Shown piece by piece: positions 49,901 to 62,500 of a stretch of 64,000 nucleotides of DNA. Source of the stretch: Spodoptera frugiperda (lineage: Eukaryota; Arthropoda; Insecta; Lepidoptera; Noctuidae); NCBI RefSeq assembly GCF_023101765.2, contig NC_064232.1, forward strand, positions 5,649,933 to 5,713,932, in the 5' to 3' direction. The notes beneath the pieces were generated by a model, which searched no databases, was not told where the DNA came from, and saw nothing but the letters and a program-made list of their open reading frames with translations. The position numbers and the translations under genes are program-made. How positions within the stretch are numbered: the first letter of the stretch is position 1; each line of letters begins with the position of its first letter.

Positions 49901-52900
49901 AGGCTCACCACACCTGTTACATGGGACTTATAACAAAAATTGTGAAAAGTAGGTGTACATTGTAGTGGCATTACGTTTTAACGAAAATAAGATATTAAAG
50001 AAGAAACTAATTCCGGGTAGAAAGCTAATCCACCGAGATTTGGGATTTTAAAATTATTTCAATGCTAAGTTTCCATAAAAACATAACAAACATACAGACA
50101 GACAAATGTTTAATACACTTTATACATCAGTTATTAAGTCCTTATACTTCAAACTAGAAGTTAATTCACGATCACATTTACTCGTATAATACTCCAGAGA
50201 GAAAGCAGAGGTGCAATACAAATTATTATTTTGAAAATACCAGGAGAGCCGTTTATTAATCACGTGAGGTTATTTTTAGCATTGTTTTGACCCTTCCTCC
50301 CATTTGATGATAGATGGTGAAGTTTTAGATTAACCCCCACCCCCATCCAATATCAAAGGTATTATTTTGAAACATTATCATTTTATAGGTAGTTGTTACA
50401 AGTAAAGTTTAGAGACACATAGGACATAATTATTATATTCGTTTATGGAGTTAGGAAGTGGAATAAACGCACACATGTTATTTTAGAGTTCAAAAATTCC
50501 GCATTTGACGAAAAAATAAATACACGTGATATTTTATTAAATCCCCGCCCCACATAGTGATGTTTCGTGCTTTTTATCAAACCCTTCTTCCCCTTATTGA
50601 GCCTCACGTAATAGATTAATCCCCAGGGTTAAACAAATGGAGGAACAAGCAGAATTCACGACGTTCCATGAAACATACAAGTTGATTACATTCGCAATGA
50701 GTGTCGGTATGATATACCCGAATCCTAAAACTGAGATGTGGAGGTTGGCTAGTATACGTGAGTAGTACAATTTTCATACATGTTTATATTTTTTTAAAGT
50801 GGGTAGCTCATCCAATGACTTCTCCCGCCTCGGGCGAGACGAGAGGGAGTGTCAGACTCTTACTGAGTAAAAACCACCTCGTTCCTACTCCTGCTTTTCG
50901 AGCCGAATCCCCAGGTAAACCCGCTAAGTAGTCCGCAGCATCAGCCTTAATGGGCCCAATCTGTGGTGGTCTGATGGCTCTGCATTAAAAATGCTTAGGG
51001 TACATGTAGGTCCGGAGCTGCGGACTATTTATCGAGGCTTAAAAACAGAAGTAGGAATGGGATGGTTTTTAGTCAGTAAGAGTCTGATAGTCTCGCCTCG
51101 CTCAAGACAGGAGAAGCCATTGAATGACAAGTCAAAAAGGGGTTAATATTGGGGCCTTTATTAAACAGTGGACGTTCGTTTTGTAGCTGATATTATGATG
51201 ACGACGAAAACATTTCCAGGACATATTTCTGATACTTTTAGGGGATATTTCACAGCGTTTATAATTCAGTCTTTACGACTAAGTATTTGTTTTCTTACAA
51301 CAGCATTACTAGTAGCGACCATCACACCGCTGGCGACGATGATATTCATAGACATGTACAAGAGTTGGATGGCCACCGATATAGTCAACATCATTCGACA
51401 TAGCACTGTAGTCGGGCCCTTCCTTGGCGGGTTTTTTAAGGTAAGTTAGTATACATATTCAAGTGTGGGAGAGCCATGCTTCGGCTCGACTGGAGTGATA
51501 CCACAGCCTCACAGAAAAACGACGTGTCATGTTTCGTTGTTTGAGTGAGTAAACGGGCAGAAGGATCACCTGATGGTAAGCAATCGTCGCCGCCGCAAAG
51601 GCTTATTAAGTCATTCTGTCTCCCGCGTTTAATTCACCGAGAGAAGTGAAAGTTATCGTTTTTTTCTCCCGTAATAACATCTTCTGATTTATTTCGTTGC
51701 GGGATCCACGACAGTCATTCATGTCCCTGCAACGCGCCGGACTTCAGTGCTCCGATGTTTTCATGGTTGTATCTACTGTAGATCCTGGTGCACAGGAGTT
51801 GCAGCGGTATGGGAGGGTGTGGCGGGCTTGTCCCAATAAAAAAAAAATCGCCGCCGCCTATGGACACCCGAAACACCAGAGTTGTGCGTTAAAGTGCGTT
51901 GCCTGCCTTTTGGGGGTTAGGAATTTAAGAGTTGTTGCGGAATCGGGGCTGGGAAAGATTGGGAAAGCGTGTAATAGGGCCTCCGGTATCCTCACTAACA
52001 CAACGCTTTTATTTCACGTCAGTTTTCTGCTCAGCCGTGGTATCACTCCGGTCTATTCATGAAGCATGTCTCTCCCACACTACAATTTCCACATTTCCAT
52101 TTCCAGATGATACTAATGTACCACAAGCGAATACAAGCGAAACAGATCTTAGACGAAATAAACAGGGACTACAAAAACATCAACAACTACTCGGAAGTCT
52201 ACAAAGATATAACTCGAGCCAGCGTCAAGAACTGCCAAGTATACAGCGAACGTGGATGGGCTATTACCGTGGTTACATGTGTGATGACTTTTCCTGTGAT
52301 GGCTATTTCGCTGAACACATATAATTATGCGTTTGTATCTGAGCCCGTGAAGTATATGATACATGATTTGCAGAAGCCTTTTGCTGATGATCCTGAAGAT
52401 CGGTTTGCGTCGCCTTATTTTGAGGTATTTGTTTTTTAAAATGTTATATGTGGTGGTTTTGGTGGTGGTATGAAATAGGTGGGATTTGATAAAGAGGGTG
52501 TGGCATACTGTTTTTAACCGACTTCAAATACAAGGTTTTCAGTTTGACTTGTATGTATGAATGTATGTTTGTGTGCGGTTATCTCACGTTTGGCTCACTG
52601 ATTTTGATGCGGTTTTCAGCGTAGTATTCTTCAGACTGCATCCTAATTCTTTAAAATAATTCTACATATATTACAAGCGCATTGCCGGCCTTTAGGGGAG
52701 GGGAAGGGACAAACTGAGGGTTCCGGTAATCTCACTCACACGGTTGCCTACAACGCAAGCGTTGTTTCATAGCATAGCATTCTTGTGAGGCCCTGGTATC
52801 ACTTCGGTCGAGCCATGGCTCTCACACACTTAAACTACTGTGCTCAGTGGTCGGATATTGGAGAGGTTTATGTCCACTAATGGTTGGAAACGGGCTCAAT

Positions 52901-53446
52901 AATTATTATGATAATAATGACGACTTTAGGTACGCGTCTACAGGCCCGCATCGTACGCATCGCACGCACCGCATGCAACGGATTTTAGTTTGTCTTGTAT
53001 AGAAACTCATACAACTGCGTCCACTGATCCGCATCATCAGCAACGCCTACATGTGATGTGTACTGATGACGTCATACGAAATGCGTACAAAGCGTGCGAT
53101 GCGTACGATTCAGGCCTCTGGACGCTTGCCTTTTATCGCCACAACCTCCCAAAATAATGGCTCTTCTACACAAATGACCCCCTTACTTCGGCTCATGATG
53201 AGGCATAACGAATATTCTTCGCAGATAATATTCCTATACATGTTCTACTGTTCGATCCTCTACGTGGTAAACTTCACTGGCTACGACGGTTTCTTCGGGC
53301 TGGCCATCAACCACGCGTGCCTGAAGATGGACCTGTACTGCAAGGCGCTGGAGGAGGCCTTCAAAGCTGATGCTCATGAGGTCTGCGGCCGAGTTATTGG
53401 GGTTATTAAGGAGCAATGTCGGATGTTTCAGTAAGTTATTTTTTTT

Positions 53447-53521
<75 letters not shown>

Positions 53522-56500
53522 GAGATTTTTGTACAAAATGCACTTCTTGTTTCTAGGGCTACGGGTTCGAACTTTGGTATGTGATAAAAAGGTACAGATA
53601 AAAAAACAACTCACTGAAGAGTTGTTTATTTTTTATCTGTTTAAGTTTAGCGTAGGGTGTTTTTCTTTTTCACTAATGTCTCTGTAGCTATCACACGGTT
53701 GTATAGTAAAGTTAGAGGCGTAGCTAGCGCTCTCTCTGCCGCATTAAATATACGAGTGTAAGCAAAAAATTTAAACTTCACAATTTTTGTTTCAATTTCT
53801 TTGTTTTTTGCGTAAAGCGCATGCTTTTTTGCGCATGCATTCACAAAAGTTAGCAGCAATTTAGGAAAATTAACGTCATCATAAGGGCTCCCAAACATGG
53901 GTTCGTTGTTGTTGTTATAGCATAAGTGAGTCCCTTTTTGAGGCTTGAGGGACAGGGCGAGAAAAGTCATTGGATAATCCCCCCCCAAAAAGGGGGACAC
54001 CAAATACTATTTTAAACGGAGCCAAAACAGGCTACGCTACTGAGTAAAGTATTATCTTTTTTCCAGATTCGTGGAACTAATTCAAGATACGTTCAACATT
54101 TGGCTGGGCATCATATTCTTGGCGACTATGATACAGATATGTACCTGCTTGTATCATATAACTGAGGTACATTATTATATTGAATTGGGTAGTTTTGGTA
54201 GAACCCCGGAGGGTAGGCAGAGATGCACATTACAGCATGTAATACCACTGTATAATGTCCACACCACATTTTACCATTTATGTGGTAAGTCCCATGTAAT
54301 AGGTGGTGAGCCTATTGCCATATACAGGCTACGTTTCCGGACTTCGTGCTACTACCGAGAAATTTTCGTAAAACCGAAAAAAGCCTAGTACTACTGTGCC
54401 CGAACCCGACCTTGCCCGGCAGACGCGGTTGCAAACGACTCGGTCAAAACAGGGCAGTCTAAACAATGCTAAGGACTTCGTTGCGGGATCCCAGACAGTC
54501 ATTCATGTCCCTGGGACGCGCCGGACTTCAGTGTTCCGTTGTTTTCATTGTTGCATCTTCTGTAGATGCTGTTTGATGGGTCGACGTTTGACCGCTATCT
54601 CGCCTAATGGTAAGTGATGATGCGGCCTACGATGGAGCACGTCTGCCCATAAGCAACCTATTCACTCGAGATTTTTGTATAAATTACAATTTTTGTGTGT
54701 AGGGCTACGGCTTCGACCTTCGGTATATGATATTTGTAACGGGCGCAGTCATACACATCTACCTGCCTTGCCGCTATGCAGCTAAACTGAAGGCTATGGT
54801 AAGTGCAAGATTTTCGCGCCAATAGAGGCGCTTGTGTAGAATAAAGTCAACTTGGTTACTGGTGACCAGTAGTCCTAAGGACGGGTTTGTCTTAGTTTAA
54901 AGTAATCGAAACGAGAGCGCGTTCGACGCTCTGATTGGCCGGCTCGAATAAACCAACCAATCAGAGCACTGAACGCGCTCTCGTTTCAATTACTTTAAAC
55001 GTAAAGCAAACTCATACTAAGAGTACAGATCCGTTACAAACCACGCTCTTCTCTCATTGGGCAGAGCCATTTTGTTCTACCACAGTACACAATCATATTA
55101 TGGCATCTCCATTCTCTTTGTACTTGCTTCATGTTATTACCAAACACTAGCCACATTACAACTAGGCATTTCACCACAAACTTGGGACACTTTTTTATAT
55201 AAAATCTCATTGTATTTACAAATATTTGTGTATACTATAGATGTCACTTGTTTGTTTAGTGATAAATGATATTTATTTTTGCAAATAGGCTACAAGGTAA
55301 CACTTTTACACGTCAATCTCTAAAATAACTAGATGATGCATTTCCTATGAGAAGAAATGCTGAAACAAACTCAGAGGTCATAGTCTCTTTTAATGTCCAG
55401 ACAAAATCAATTAAAGATGTGAGAGAACCGTGCAAGATGATGTGTGAAGTAAATTATTTTTTCTTTCTTTCATAATTATGTTTCCAGTCACTGGACACAG
55501 CGAACCGTTTCTACAGCAGCGGCTGGGAACAGATAGACGACCAGAGAGTGAGGAAGATGATACTGTTCATGGTGACGCGTGCGCAAGTGCCCAACGAGAT
55601 TGTCGCTTTTAACATGCTGTCGTTCGACATGGAATTGTTTGTTTCGGTAAGTTATTTTTTTGTTTGTTTTTAAACTGTCTTGGTCACTAACACTAACATT
55701 AGAACTTAAGACGGGATATTTATCATGTTTATATACGGTTCATCCATGATCATGGTGCTTGACACAGTGCCGAAATATTGGGAGCTCATAGACAGAAATA
55801 AACATGGTAATCTTCAGTATTCTAATGTCATTAAAATAAAATTGTTAAATAAAAAGCTAGTAATAGTATAATATTGTGGTGTGGCACGCCTTTTATCCCC
55901 GAAGGGGTAGGCAGAGGTACACCTACACATTACGGCACGTAATGCCGCTATACAATGTACACCCACTTTTCACCATTTGTGTTATAAGTCCTATGTAATA
56001 GAGGGTGAGCCTATTGTCATATACTAGTTAAAACAGGCAAATGACTAACTTATTATTCAAATTGTGTTTTTTTGTTTCAGATCTTGCAAACTTCATATTC
56101 TATGTTTACTTTATTGAGATCTTAAAGGCTTGGAATTGAAGCTGCGAGTCGCATTTATACACTGCTATAAGATAATTAATTCTCTCACAAATTAGCGTTT
56201 TAGCACATCACACGTAGTGAATATAATCATTTGAAGTTTATAAAAAAATGCGTCCGGCAGTCGTACTTGCGACGAACGAGGCATTCATATGAATTTATAA
56301 TTTAAATTGAAATAAAATGTTTGATTATAAATAAGTGTTAACATAACAAATAAATCACTACATAGTATAAAACAAAGTCGCTTTCTCAGTCCCTATGTCC
56401 CTTTGTACGCTTAAATCTTTAAAACTACGCAACGGATTTTGATGCTGTTTTTTTAATAGATAGAGTGATTCAAGAGGAAGGTTTATATGTATAATAATAA

Positions 56501-59500
56501 CAATAACGTCACGCCTTTTATCCCCGAAGGGGTAAGCAGAGGTATACATTACAATGTACACCCACTTTTCACCATTTATGTTATACTTAAGTCTCATGTA
56601 ATAGGAGTAATAATAGTAAGGAGGAATAGGAGAGCCTATTGCCATATCCTGGACACAATTCCAAACTCCGTGCTAGAAACTGAGAAATTTTCGAAAAATC
56701 GAAAACACCCTAGCAATACTTTGCCTGACCCGGAAATCGATCATGAGACCCGTTGTTCGGCAGACGCACTTGAGACCACTCAACCAATGAGGCAGTCGAT
56801 AACATAATAATTAATTTAGTATGTCTCACAAAACTTATTATTATTTTTTTACATTTGATGGGTTGACGTTTCTCACCTGATGGTAAGCGATGATGTTACG
56901 ATGGAGCACGTCTACCTATTCACTCGGGCCTTGAAGACACCCAGGTTATACCCATCAGGAAACACAGACTCCGGCAAGGAGTTCCACTCCCTAGCCGTTT
57001 GCACAAGGAAGCTTGAAGCGAAGCGCTTCGTGTGAGTGGGTGGGATATCTACCATGAAGCAGTGACTCCTCGCCGATTGTCTTGTGGTTCGATGATGGAA
57101 AGGACTAGGGGGAATCAAGTTGTACAATTCCCCCGCACACTCTCCGAAATGCGAAAATTAATACAAAGTTTCCCAGGCCAGCTAGTAAACAACAAAAGCC
57201 ACTCACCGCAGCGTTAGTGTGATAGAAGAAGTCGTGCAGTATGTCGAATATGGAGGTCTCCGAGAGGATCAGCTTCTGCAGGTTCTCCGGGTGGAAGTCG
57301 TGGCCGTACAGACATAAACACGATTGCGCAAACAATGTGCGCAACTATGTACTACCGTTAGCGCAAAACTCTACTTGCGCAAAACAAACTCTACTTGCGC
57401 AAAACCAACTCTAGTTGCGCAAAACCAACTCTACTTGCGCAAAACCAACTCTAGTTGCGCAAAACCAACTCTACTTGCGCAAAACAAACTCTACTTGCGC
57501 AAAACACACCCTACTTGCGCAAAACCAAATCTACTTGCGCAAAACACACCCTACTTGCGCAAAACACACCCTACTTGCGCAAAACCAAATCTTCTTGCGC
57601 AAAACCAACTCTACTTGCGCAAAACCTATATTACTTTTCTTTTGCCAATAAAAATGAAAATACAAAGCCACTCACCGCAGCGTTAGTGTGATAGAAGAAG
57701 TCGTGCAGTATGTATTGTCGAATATGGAGGTCTCCGAGAGGATCAGCTTCTGCAGGTTCTCCGGGTGGAAGTCGTGGCCGTACAGACATAAACACGATTG
57801 CGCAAACAATGTGCGCAACTATGTACTACCGTTAGCGCAAAACACTCTACATGCGCAAAACCAACTCTACTTGCGCAAAACCAACTCTAGTTGCGCAAAA
57901 CCAACTCTACTTGCGCAAAACAACTCTACTTGCGCAAAACCAACTCTACTTGCGCAAAACAAACTCTACTTGCGCAAAACAAACTCTACTTGCGCAAAAC
58001 CAACTCTACTTGCGCAAAACACACCCTACTTGCGCAAAACACACCCTACTTGCGCAAAACCATATCTACTTGCGCAAAACCAACTCTACTTGCGCAAAAC
58101 CTATATTACTTTTCTTTTGCCAATAAAAATGAAAATACAAAGCCACTCACCGCAGCGTTAGTATGGTAGAAGAAGTCGTGCAGTATGTCGAATATGGAGG
58201 TCTCCGAGAGGATCAGCTTCTGCAGGTTCTCCGGGTGGAAGTCGTGGCCGTACAGACATAAACACGATTGCGCAAACAATGTGCGCAACTACGTACTACC
58301 GTTAGCGCAAAACAAACTATAATTGCGCAAAACCAACTATACTTGCGCAAAACACACCCTACTTGCGCAAAACCAACTCTACTTGCGCAAAACCAACTCT
58401 ACTTGCGCAAAACAGACTCTACTTGCGCAAAACCAACTCTACTTGCGCAAAACCGACTCTATTTGCGCAAAACCAACTCTACTTGCGCAAAACCGAAACT
58501 ACTTGCGCAAAACAAATTATACTTGCGCAAAACGGACTCTACTTGCGCAAAACCATCTTAACTTGCGCAAAACAAACTCTACTTGCGCAAAACCAACTGT
58601 ACTTGCGCAAAACCAACTATACTTGCGCAAAACCAACTCTACTTGCGCAAAACCAACTCTACTTGCGCAAAAAAGAAAATCCGAATTTATATTACTTTTC
58701 TATACAAAAGCCACTCACCGCAGCGTTAGTATGATAGAAGAAGTCGTGCAGTATGTCGAATATGGAGGTCTCCGAGAGGATCAGCTTCTGCAGGTTCTCC
58801 GGGTGGAAGTCGTGGCCGTACACACATAAACACGATTGCGCAAACAATGTGCGCAACTATGTACTACCGTTAGCGCAAAACACTCTACATGCGCAAAACA
58901 GACTCTACTTGCGCAAAACCAACTCTACTTGCGCAAAACAAACTCTACTTGCGCAAAAAAGAAAATCCGAATTTATATTACTTTTCTATACAAAAGCCAC
59001 TCACCGCAGCGTTAGTGTGATAGAAGAAGTCGTGCAGTATGTCGAATATGGAGGTCTCCGAGAGGATCAGCTTCTGCAGGTTCTCCGGGTGGAAGTCGTG
59101 GCCGTACATGTCCACCGCAGAGAGGAAGATCGACTCCATCTGGTTGTGGCGGAGCTCGTACGCGGGCTGGTGGGCGGCGATCAGGACCTGGAGGGGAAAG
59201 GGGTGTTAAATAGGTTTGCCTTTAGTTTTGTAGTGATGAAAGGGGAAATTGATTTTTAAGAAAGCTTGCAGCTAATACATCTTTTGGTTATTTAATTATC
59301 TATACTAATAATATATATTATATATTAATATATATTAATATTATAAAGCTGAAGAGTTTGTTTGTTTGATTGTTTGTTTGTTTGTTTGAACGCGCTAATC
59401 TCAGGAACTACGGGTCCGATTTGAATAATTCTTTTTGTGTTGGATAGTGCATTTATCGAGGAAGGTTATAGGCTATAAATCATCACGCTACGATTAATAG

Positions 59501-62500
59501 GAACCGAGCAGAGCGGGTGAAACCGCGCGGAAGTAGCTAGTTTGTTTATAAAGACCAATTACAAGATTCCATTTATAAACTATACTATATAGGCATAAAC
59601 AAAACGCCTTTTTTTAGTGAGGAAAACCATCCCCTTGCTTCTCCCACCTTAGACGAGGCGAGAGGAGGAAGTGTCAGACTCACACTGACTAAAAACCACG
59701 CCGTTCCTATTTATGCTTTTCGAGCCGGAGCTTGGCAAACCCACCAGGTAGTTTGCAGCTGTTGATAGGGGACTACAAAATTCTGCATGAAGCCACGTTA
59801 TTGCGCTGATATTATGAATAATACGATAGTTTCCTACTAGTCAAATTCAATACTTTACTATCGAAATGTCAAAGCGTTACTTTTCTATGAATTCTGTAGG
59901 AGATCGCAACTTATGACGGCATAATTTTTTTGCGTCAAATATACTAAATAAATAAGTATTTCGTCAAATTAATTAATGAAGGTACGATTATTTTGGGATA
60001 TTATATCGTATTTTAACGTCAAAATAATTTATTTTTGACCTGGGAAACTACCCAATTCATATTTACTGATATGATACTATAAAGACATACCTGTCTAGCC
60101 CTCAATGCGACGCGGCTATGTTCGGCGCGGTGTAGAGACGTCAGCTCGTTCAGAGTAGTCGCTAGCTCGTCCGTGAGGCCGGGCTCGTTGGACCATAGGT
60201 GGTCTATTAGGAGGGTCACCTGGGGGAGGAGAAAGGATATATAATAAATGTCATATAAGATAATTTAAGGCACAGAAAAAGTATCAATTCTCGATATTAT
60301 GTGATTACAAAAAAGTAAAATAACATCACGCCTGTAGTTTTACGAATTCACTTTACGCTTTGGCGCTCCAAGAAACCACCAACCAATCGGTTTTCCATTA
60401 CTTTATACGTAAAGCACTTCAACTATCGGCGTACCATCTTATTAAAAAATACATCTAGCCGGAAACCACGCAATAGTGACTCCTCTGGTGTAGCATGTTA
60501 CGAAATTAACTAAAAATCAAGGTTTACTCACGAAAATTAAAGTTATACTAGTTTCGAGTCACAGAGGGACTCATCATGAGCAGCGTGGGCAGACGCGACG
60601 AACGTCGCTCAGCCTATGTACTGAGTAAATCGTGTTCTTTAGATAATTTAGTATGTCTCAGTGATAGTTATTATAAAAATCCTATGTGACATAGAGGAAG
60701 TAAGTACTCACCAACATGTTCTTCTTGGCGACCTGGTTGTGCGAGAATATGATGTTGGACACCGCCTGCATGTCGTCCTTGTGGCGCTCGCGCAACGCCG
60801 CCACGCATTTGTCGTACGATCCTGTGACAAAACGGCAATTATAGTATAATGGATCTTTGTTTATTATATTAAAGGTTGAAAGAAAGTTACTTTTCTCAGT
60901 AAAATTGTAAACTGATAATTTTATTAGTGAAAGACTTTCCTAAAGAAACTGTTTTACAAAAACAGTTTTACTCATTCGGTTTTTTTATCACAGTAACAAA
61001 AAAACCGCGTTATCGGAAGACTAGTAATTATTTTGGAACTTAACGCGTGCGTTCTAACGAATTGTATTCTTTTGTTATAGTGATAAAAATAAAACTAACG
61101 AGTATACAAAGAAAGTTTCTTCGGGAAAGTTGTTAGTAATCATGAGTACAATCACGTGTTTAAATATCGTTCACTAATTACCAGTCACCCTATATTAAGC
61201 AAATATGTACTCACCCAATTGGAAATTGCTTTCTACTTGATAGTACTGTTTCAGCAGATCGTGTACTGCCGCCTTCATTCTGCCGCGGATGCCGTTCCTG
61301 GAAATATTACATCATATAGTATACAGCCTTTTATTTGTAGAGGGGATAGGCAGAGGTGTACATGTTTGTGTAACTGTCACTTTATAATAGTTGTGTTATG
61401 AATGTAATAGGAATAATTTGCAAGAAATGAGGTAAGATTTGATTATCTGTGTTTATCACTGAGAATTTACCTAAACTGAAAATCATTATAGTTCTGAGGC
61501 GTTAGTACGAGTTTGCTTTACGTTTAACGGGATCGAAACGAAGCGCTGTGATTGGTTTGTGTGTTAGAGTCTGTCATTCACAGCGCCGATCACGGTCTCG
61601 TTTCGATCTCGTTATACGTAAAGTAAACTCGTACTAAGGCCCCTAGTATCACAAGAACGAGAGAGAAAAAACTGAAAGGTTTAACTCAAACGATAAATAT
61701 AGTAAAACATATACAGTAAATTGTATATTATAGTGAAAAAAAAATACTTTTTCAAACCTGGGATTCGAATCAGAAACACATAACCTTCTATAAGTCAGTA
61801 GATGAAAATTTGATGACTATACCATCCCGCCGTAGAAAATTACATACAAGTGAATTAATATTATATAACTCACCTATATCTCTGCACGAGTACGACGAGC
61901 GCCTGTGTGCTCATGAAGAACACATCTCTGTCAGCCCTCTTGGCTAGGGAGGCGGCGTGGCTGTAACAAACATACTCATTATTGGTTTTTGTATGAGATA
62001 AGTGCGTGACCGAGCAGACGGATCACTTGATGGTAAGCAATCGCCGCCGCACATGGACACTTGAACCACCAGTGACCTCCGGTAACCTCACTTACACAAC
62101 GAAACACAACGCAAGCTTTGTTTCACGTCAGTTTTCTGTGAGGCCGTGGTATCACTCCGGTCGAGCCGACTCATTCGTGCCGAAGCATAATTCGAAGACC
62201 GGAGGGATATGTACAAATGTTATAGGACCCATGTAGAAGTAAGTAAATAAAGTCTCCTTGATCAATTTCCATCACTGTGGCCAGTCTGACTAACTAGTTC
62301 ACTACGCAGGAGATATTATAGTGCACAAGTGTGTAACTAACACAGATGCACTCTCTGTCCTATCACTCTCAGAAAATGGTCAGTTTACCCAGAAAATGCC
62401 AACCCGAATCGAGCCCGCAACACAACAAATTAGTGATTTATTTATGTATTTCAATAATAAAGCTGTGAATAAAGATCGATTTTCAACAAAAACTTCATAC

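Noticed and set aside
51168..51303. Longer start for odorant receptor exon 2 (frame from 51168)
   Set aside because: It would need a weaker acceptor and would add 39 residues before the first membrane helix; the 51303 acceptor gives a family-typical 393-residue protein.
53370..53687. Open frame through the (AG)n tract (RERERE...)
   Set aside because: Simple-sequence artefact in a receptor intron.
57324..58829. Overlapping repetitive open frames (RKTNSTCAKPTLLAQN) over the 20-bp minisatellite
   Set aside because: A 20-base stop-free unit is open in all three frames and gives the same 20-residue peptide period in each; no start context, splice support or family match.
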